From an uncultured Bacteroidaceae bacterium (lineage in GTDB: Bacteria > Bacteroidota > Bacteroidia > Bacteroidales > Bacteroidaceae), in contig CAJGCJ010000100.1 of assembly GCA_904501775.1 (NCBI GenBank), forward strand, positions 1 through 7,243: 7,243 bases of DNA, in the 5' to 3' direction. A program made the translations under genes and the position numbers. Positions 6,417 to 7,243 of this stretch are shown in pieces (the stretch's first letter is position 1; every line of letters begins with the position of its first letter). Under the pieces are notes generated by a model. The model ran no database searches. It saw nothing but the letters and a program-made list of their open reading frames with translations, and had not been told where the DNA came from.

Positions 6417-7243
6417 CTATTTTCCGGTTGACTCGGCAGTCTCCAACACCGGTTCAAGGATAATACAGTCGATTCGCAATGACGACTCCCAAGTATTATA
6501 GTCCGTTTCGAGTGTAATATTGCTCTTCAGGGTTATTGTGGTTCTGACAGAGTCGACCGACAAGCCATACTCGCAATAGTTGAAATCGAGGATTGCCGGT
6601 TCACGCAAATCTACGTTGTAGTTGTTCTTTCTATCCAGTGCGATATCGTAGAGATAGACGGTATCGATACGGGTAGCATCGTTCTGCAATCCCGCCTTAA
6701 GACCATAAAGCATGGGGATAGTAATACCTGTTGCCGTATCGTATGCTTTTACGACCTTGCCACTGGCATCGCGGGTCTCTACAACTGCACTTATATTGGT
6801 CTTTTTAAGCTGATTGGATGTCAAAGAGCTGTTAGTAATATGGGGAGGCACAACAACTATTCCCACACGATACTTACCGCCTGACAGTGTATTGGGAACC
6901 TTATATTTAATCTGTGCATGCTTACCTGTAGAGGTACGTCCTACCAACAGATATGTGTTGCCCGACAACTTGCCGGTTACAGAATCGTTCTGCATCATAC
7001 TTGTCACATAATTTGTCTGCAGGTATGTGTTTGAGTTGTCATAAGTGATGTATCTGCTATTGACCTCGCCCTCAACCTTTATGGTATCGTAGAATATTGT
7101 TTGGGGAGTGTAGTTGAAGCTATCCACAATGTACAGTTTTCCGTTAGACATCTCTACCGAGTCAATAACACCACTCATCAACTGTTCCTTGTCGAACATG
7201 TAACGTACTATTGAAGCCTCTTTCGATTCAAAACCGTTGTTGC
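6417..7243 (-). CDS. Probable fasciclin-like surface protein, C-terminal 274 residues (5' end outside window)
   Basis: The reading frame is open through the right edge: 14 further codons lie upstream of the Met at 7199 with no stop, and that Met has no ribosome site, so the true start is outside the window. Numbering from that Met, SNGKLYIVDSF (18-28) resembles the last strand of a fasciclin domain (pattern NGxxHVID). It is followed by a beta-rich region with YLLVGRTSTGK (83-93), LSGGKYRVGIVVVPP (105-119) and a closing LRIDCIILEP (241-250). From memory, fasciclin-domain proteins encoded beside Bacteroidota susC/susD pairs have a similar second half. I infer an exported, surface-attached accessory protein that binds ligand, matrix or another cell; the signal peptide or lipobox cannot be seen. 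It precedes susC by 30 bp with no promoter between, so it is probably in the same operon. The coding call is firm, the family call is moderate; another all-beta surface lipoprotein is the main alternative. Confidence 0.6.
   Translation of the reverse strand, partial: NNGFESKEASIVRYMFDKEQLMSGVIDSVEMSNGKLYIVDSFNYTPQTIFYDTIKVEGEVNSRYITYDNSNTYLQTNYVTSMMQNDSVTGKLSGNTYLLVGRTSTGKHAQIKYKVPNTLSGGKYRVGIVVVPPHITNSSLTSNQLKKTNISAVVETRDASGKVVKAYDTATGITIPMLYGLKAGLQNDATRIDTVYLYDIALDRKNNYNVDLREPAILDFNYCEYGLSVDSVRTTITLKSNITLETDYNTWESSLRIDCIILEPVLETAESTGK

Overview
The window looks like a piece of a Bacteroidales chromosome (phylum Bacteroidota; I cannot name the genus). The evidence is a SusC/SusD outer-membrane pair with typical family signatures, a surface-type lipoprotein signal on the SusD, a promoter candidate of the Bacteroidota type (TAnnTTTG near -7), and A/T-rich start regions without good Shine-Dalgarno sites. 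Every gene supported here lies on the minus strand, so transcription runs from the right edge to the left.

Right part (about 7243 to 1044): a three-gene run. It begins with a surface protein cut by the window edge, probably the C-terminal part of a fasciclin-like protein. After 30 bp comes a 1078-residue SusC/RagA-type TonB-dependent transporter, and after another 51 bp a 684-residue SusD/RagB-type lipoprotein. No promoter-like site was found inside the run, and a clear intrinsic terminator (982-1018) follows susD, so the three are probably one operon with its promoter to the right of the window. SusC would be the outer-membrane channel, SusD the lid that captures ligand at the cell surface, and the first protein an accessory surface binding or adhesion factor. 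No glycoside hydrolase, peptidase, sigma/anti-sigma pair or hybrid sensor is in view, so the substrate is unknown.

Left part (about 936 to 1): a housekeeping-type pair. A candidate promoter at 908-936 precedes a 233-residue Sir2-family NAD-dependent deacylase of the class III (SIRT5/CobB-like) type that lacks the usual four zinc cysteines. It is followed 48 bp later by a rubredoxin gene cut by the left edge.

There is no rRNA, tRNA, CRISPR array, insertion sequence or phage feature that I can support, and no gene-free stretch longer than 300 bp. The most curious details are three: a 9-base word of the susD terminator that also occurs inside the repetitive acidic tail of susD and could pair with the terminator arm; a SusC without the usual TonB-box-like segment before its plug; and the zinc-less sirtuin. 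I do not see strong evidence for a wholly new system.
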